Origin: Candidatus Ratteibacteria bacterium
Lineage (GTDB): Bacteria > CAIJMQ01
DNA length: 8,565 nucleotides
NCBI GenBank assembly: GCA_028715665.1
Contig: JAQURI010000057.1
Coordinates: 1 to 8,565 of the forward strand
Direction: 5' to 3'
Of the stretch, positions 5,925-8,565 are shown piece by piece (position 1 is the stretch's first letter; the number at the start of each line of letters is the position of its first letter). The notes beneath the pieces were generated by a model. The model saw only the letters and a program-made list of their open reading frames with translations. It did not search any database and was not told the origin of the DNA. The position numbers and the translations under genes were made by a program.

Positions 5925-6884
5925 TTGAATAATGTTCTGAAAAAGATAGGAGATATAGGCTTGGTTCCGGTTGTCGTTATGGACAATGCAGATTTTGCAG
6001 TTCCAGCTGCTAAAGCATTAATGGACGGCGGCATTAAGATTATGGAAATTACAATGCGTACGGAACAGGGAATAACAGCAATAAAAAAGGTTAAGGAAGC
6101 TTATCCGGATATGCTTGTGGGAGCGGGTACGGTCCTTTCCATAGAAAAAGCAGAAAAATCTGTGGCCGCAGGAGCTGAATTTATAGTATCACCTGGATTA
6201 AATATTGAACTGGTCGAATGGTGTCAGAAAAAAGAAGTAGTCATAACACCCGGAGTTATTACACCAACAGAAGTGCAGCAGGCTCTAAAGTTTGGCCTCA
6301 CGATATTGAAATATTTCCCTGCTAATATTTTTGGCGGCATTAAAGGGTGTGAAGCTTTGTATGGTCCTTACAGAATGGTTAAATTTATACCTACCGGCGG
6401 AGTAAATAAAGAAAATCTGGCAGATTTTGCAAACAAGTCTTATATATACGCAGTAGGAGGAGGCTGGCTGTGCAAACCTGAAGATATTAACGAAAAAAAA
6501 TTTGATAAAATTACACAGATCGCAAAGGAATCCGTTGATATATTATTGGGATTTGAACTTGCTCATATCGGGATTAACACAAAGAGTGAAAAGGAATCAT
6601 TAGCTGCTGCTAAAGTTTTTTCAGATGCTTTTGGGTTTAGTCTAAAAGAGGGCAATTCATCTAATTTTTCCGGTGAGGGAATAGAAGTAAATAAATCCAA
6701 ATGGTATGGAACCATGGGCCATATAGCAATTAGAACTAATAGCATTTGCAGGGCAGTATATTATATTGAAAAAAAAGGCTATAAAATTGATTGGAGTACA
6801 AGAAAAGGAACTGAACAAAAACCTGTTGCAGTATATCTTAAAAATGAAATAGGTGGCTTTGCTGTACACCTTTTACAGAAATAG
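5925..6884 (+). CDS. eda: KDPG/KHG aldolase fused to a C-terminal VOC (glyoxalase-like) domain
   Basis: Residues 1 to about 205 form a class I aldolase that splits KDPG into pyruvate and glyceraldehyde-3-phosphate (EC 4.1.2.14), often also acting on 4-hydroxy-2-oxoglutarate. Catalytic residues are in place relative to E. coli Eda: Glu41 and Arg45 (MEITMRT), Thr69 in GAGTVL, Schiff-base Lys129 in LKYFPAN, then PTGGV (156-160) and the phosphate-binding GGGW (178-181). The protein is 319 residues against about 213 for stand-alone Eda. The extra residues (about 208-319) look like one VOC fold made of two beta-alpha-beta modules, AHIGINT...GEGIEV and GHIAIRT...GGFAVHLLQK. His214, Glu254, His266 and His315 fall where VOC proteins hold a metal. 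To my knowledge similar about 319-residue fusions occur in clostridia and relatives, with no assigned role for the extension. It starts at TTG; its stop lies 14 bases before kdgK. Confidence 0.93.
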   Translation: MNNVLKKIGDIGLVPVVVMDNADFAVPAAKALMDGGIKIMEITMRTEQGITAIKKVKEAYPDMLVGAGTVLSIEKAEKSVAAGAEFIVSPGLNIELVEWCQKKEVVITPGVITPTEVQQALKFGLTILKYFPANIFGGIKGCEALYGPYRMVKFIPTGGVNKENLADFANKSYIYAVGGGWLCKPEDINEKKFDKITQIAKESVDILLGFELAHIGINTKSEKESLAAAKVFSDAFGFSLKEGNSSNFSGEGIEVNKSKWYGTMGHIAIRTNSICRAVYYIEKKGYKIDWSTRKGTEQKPVAVYLKNEIGGFAVHLLQK

Positions 6885-6898
6885 GAGAGGAAGCAAAA

Positions 6899-7933
6899 GT
6901 GAAAATAAAAAAGATAGTAACTTTTGGAGAGGTAATGTTAAGGCTAAAATCACCTGGCTTTGAGAGGCTTTTTCAGTCGCCCTCAATGGAAGTGACTTTC
7001 GGAGGCGGTGAAGCAAATGTAGCTATATCTCTTGCGAATTTTGGCATGGATGTCGCTTTTTGCACAGCATTGCCAAAAAATATAATTGGGAATGCCTGCG
7101 AGAATGAATTAAGAAAATGGGGGGTAGATACTTCTTTGATAATACGCAATGATGGGAGAATGGGGATTTACTTCCTGGAAAATGGGGCAAACCAGCGTCC
7201 TTCAATTGTTGTTTATGACCGGAATTATTCAGCTATCTCACTGGCGAAACCCGGTGACATAGAGTGGGAAAATATTTTTAAAAATACAGGATGGTTCCAT
7301 ATCACCGGGATAACTCCAGCCATATCTGAAAATGCCATGAAGCTTTCTTTAGAAGCCGTAAAGAAAGCCAGAGAAATTGGAGTAGCTGTATCCTGTGATT
7401 TTAACTTCAGGAAAAACCTCTGGAAATACGGTAAAGACGCCAAAGATGTAATGCCTGAAATTGTAAAATATGTCGATTATGGTATGGCAAATGAAGAAGA
7501 TTGTCAGAAATCTCTGGGGATTAAGATTGATGTAGAAGTTGAAAGCGGAGTGCTTGATACAGAGAAATATAAGGTACTAACAGAAAAAGTTCTGCAAACG
7601 TTTCCAAACCTGAAGGCCATAGCTATAACTCTAAGGGAAAGTATAAGCGCTGACATAAACGGCTGGTCAGGATGTATGAACGATAGGAGTAATTTCTATT
7701 TGAGCAAAAAGTATGAGATCAGGGACATTGTCGACCGAGTAGGCGGGGGCGATTCTTTCGCTGCCGGACTGATATATGGTCTGAATGTTTATAAAGATAA
7801 GCAGCAGGCATTAGAATTTGCAGTTGCGGCAAGCTGTCTTAAACACTCAATATCAGGTGATTATAATAGAGTTTCAATTTCAGAAGTAGAAAATTTAATG
7901 GGAGGTGAAACTTCAGGTAGGGTACAAAGATAA
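6899..7933 (+). CDS. kdgK: 2-keto-3-deoxygluconate kinase (PfkB family)
   Basis: KdgK (EC 2.7.1.45) phosphorylates 2-keto-3-deoxygluconate with ATP to KDPG, feeding the aldolase encoded just upstream. It has 344 residues from GTG 6899. Its Shine-Dalgarno run AGGAGAGG overlaps the aldolase stop codon, so the pair is probably translationally coupled. PfkB marks are the N-terminal TFGEVMLRL (8-16), sugar-binding GGGEANVAISLANFG (35-49), CDFNFRKNLW (166-175) as in KDG kinases, and the C-terminal signature DRVGGGDSFAAG (279-290), in which GGGD holds the anion hole and Asp285 is the catalytic base. Other PfkB sugar kinases share these motifs, but the pathway context fixes KDG as the most likely substrate. 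Confidence 0.93.
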   Translation: MKIKKIVTFGEVMLRLKSPGFERLFQSPSMEVTFGGGEANVAISLANFGMDVAFCTALPKNIIGNACENELRKWGVDTSLIIRNDGRMGIYFLENGANQRPSIVVYDRNYSAISLAKPGDIEWENIFKNTGWFHITGITPAISENAMKLSLEAVKKAREIGVAVSCDFNFRKNLWKYGKDAKDVMPEIVKYVDYGMANEEDCQKSLGIKIDVEVESGVLDTEKYKVLTEKVLQTFPNLKAIAITLRESISADINGWSGCMNDRSNFYLSKKYEIRDIVDRVGGGDSFAAGLIYGLNVYKDKQQALEFAVAASCLKHSISGDYNRVSISEVENLMGGETSGRVQR

Positions 7934-7948
7934 CCTTTGATTAAATTA

Positions 7949-7964
7949 TTTCATAAGTATGAAA
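7949..7964. promoter_or_regulatory. Candidate operator palindrome upstream of the DUF4861 gene
   Basis: TTTCATA-AG-TATGAAA (7949-7964) is a perfect inverted repeat of seven-base arms with a two-base centre, in the 106-base gap after kdgK. The compact palindromic form is typical of a regulator site. It resembles half-sites of the enterobacterial KdgR box (TGAAA/TTTCA), but the halves are in the opposite order, so I do not call it a KdgR site. The spacer is too short for a hairpin of this full length. Confidence 0.35.
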
Positions 7965-8039
7965 ATCATTATTCTGAGATTCAGCCATTAGATTTCAATA
8001 ACATAAAAGGTTTGAGCTATTCAAGAAGGGGGCAAAACA

Positions 8040-8565
8040 ATGCCAAAAGAAGACACAGCCATTTTCAAGAGTAACGGGACGGTAAAGATAACTGCCGTCA
8101 ACAAACTTGATATCGACCGACCTGGTCAGACTATCGAGCTTTCGGCTAAAGATTTATCAGAACTTGGCGAAAAGGATCTAACTAAAATACATGTCAAGGA
8201 CACAACTGGTAAAGAGCTGCTCTGCCAGGCAGTGGATACCAATGGGGACTACACTCTGGACCAGCTGATATTTCAGACCGACTTTGCTGCCGGACAAACT
8301 CAGACTTTTACAGCCACCGTGGGTGACAAGAGAGTGTATACCAAAGCCCAGTTTAGTGCTTATGGCCGCTTTGTACAAGAGCGGTGCGACGACTTCTGCT
8401 GGGAAAACGATCGCATCGCCTTTCGGATTTATGGAAAAACTCTGGAGACTTGTCCTCTATATCCGTTGACCAGCAGCACGGTGGACATATGGTCCAAGCG
8501 AACATCCCGAATGGTCATCAATGACTGGTATATGGTTGATAACTACCATGGAGATACAGGAGAAG
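8040..8565 (+). CDS. DUF4861 family protein, 3'-truncated by window edge
   Basis: The frame is open from ATG 8040 to the right edge, giving 175 complete codons. AGAAGGGGG lies just upstream at good spacing. I recognise the DUF4861 pattern: an N-terminal beta-rich domain (VKITAVNKLDIDRPGQTIEL about 15-34, QAVDTNGDYTLDQLIFQTDFAAGQT about 63-87), then RFVQERCDDFCWENDRIAFR (110-129) with the hallmark D-D-F-x-W-E-N-D-R-x-A-F-R, DIWSKRT (149-155), and NYHGDTGE at the edge. No signal peptide is seen, so it is predicted to be cytoplasmic. Members recur beside uronate and polysaccharide utilisation genes, but I know of no firmly assigned activity and give none. Hand-counted GC is 229/480 (48%) over 8041-8520 against 90/240 (38%) in kduD, with more C-ending codons (GAC, AAC, ATC), suggesting a separate origin from the genes before it. 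Confidence 0.85.
   Translation, partial: MPKEDTAIFKSNGTVKITAVNKLDIDRPGQTIELSAKDLSELGEKDLTKIHVKDTTGKELLCQAVDTNGDYTLDQLIFQTDFAAGQTQTFTATVGDKRVYTKAQFSAYGRFVQERCDDFCWENDRIAFRIYGKTLETCPLYPLTSSTVDIWSKRTSRMVINDWYMVDNYHGDTGE

Noticed and set aside
7934..8039. Mobile-element junction at the composition change
   Set aside because: No transposase fragment, target duplication, tRNA or long terminal repeat is visible near the boundary.
8284..8469. 61-codon plus-strand frame near the right edge
   Set aside because: It overlaps the DUF4861 gene in another frame, and the DUF4861 frame carries clear family motifs across the same bases.

Overview
The window is one co-directional (+ strand) block for uptake and breakdown of uronic-acid-derived sugars. 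The DNA is AT-rich: hand counts give about 38% GC in parts of kduD and kdgK, and iclR looks lower. Starts include GTG and TTG with clear Shine-Dalgarno sites. The solute-binding protein is a lipoprotein with a long glutamate-rich linker behind the lipobox cysteine. This suggests an anaerobic, probably fermentative bacterium of a Firmicutes-like, Atribacterota-like or deep-branching actinobacterial lineage. That assignment is an inference from style; no phylogenetic marker is present.

Layout: (1) 1-613, an IclR-family regulator whose DNA-binding domain is cut off by the left edge. (2) 614-898, a leader region with a 9-bp inverted repeat containing TATAAT. (3) 899-3944, a complete tripartite TRAP transporter (dctP lipoprotein, dctQ, dctM), with a strong hairpin between dctP and dctQ. 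(4) 4134-5763, kduI and kduD. (5) 5925-7933, a KDPG/KHG aldolase fused to a C-terminal VOC (glyoxalase-like) domain, followed closely by the kdgK kinase. (6) 8040 to the right edge, the first 175 codons of a DUF4861 protein, with higher GC (about 48% by hand count).

Together the enzymes form an unbroken route: 5-keto-4-deoxyuronate (DKI, the product of unsaturated uronides) -> 2,5-diketo-3-deoxygluconate (KduI) -> 2-keto-3-deoxygluconate (KduD) -> KDPG (KdgK) -> pyruvate + glyceraldehyde-3-phosphate (aldolase). The TRAP system probably imports the acidic sugar, and the IclR protein probably senses a pathway intermediate, as KdgR does elsewhere. No polysaccharide lyase or unsaturated-uronyl hydrolase lies in the window, so the source polymer (pectin, alginate, glycosaminoglycan or other) cannot be told.

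I see no mobile element, tRNA, rRNA or CRISPR array. The least explained parts are the VOC domain fused to the aldolase, the DUF4861 protein without a signal peptide, and several inverted repeats in the gaps between genes.
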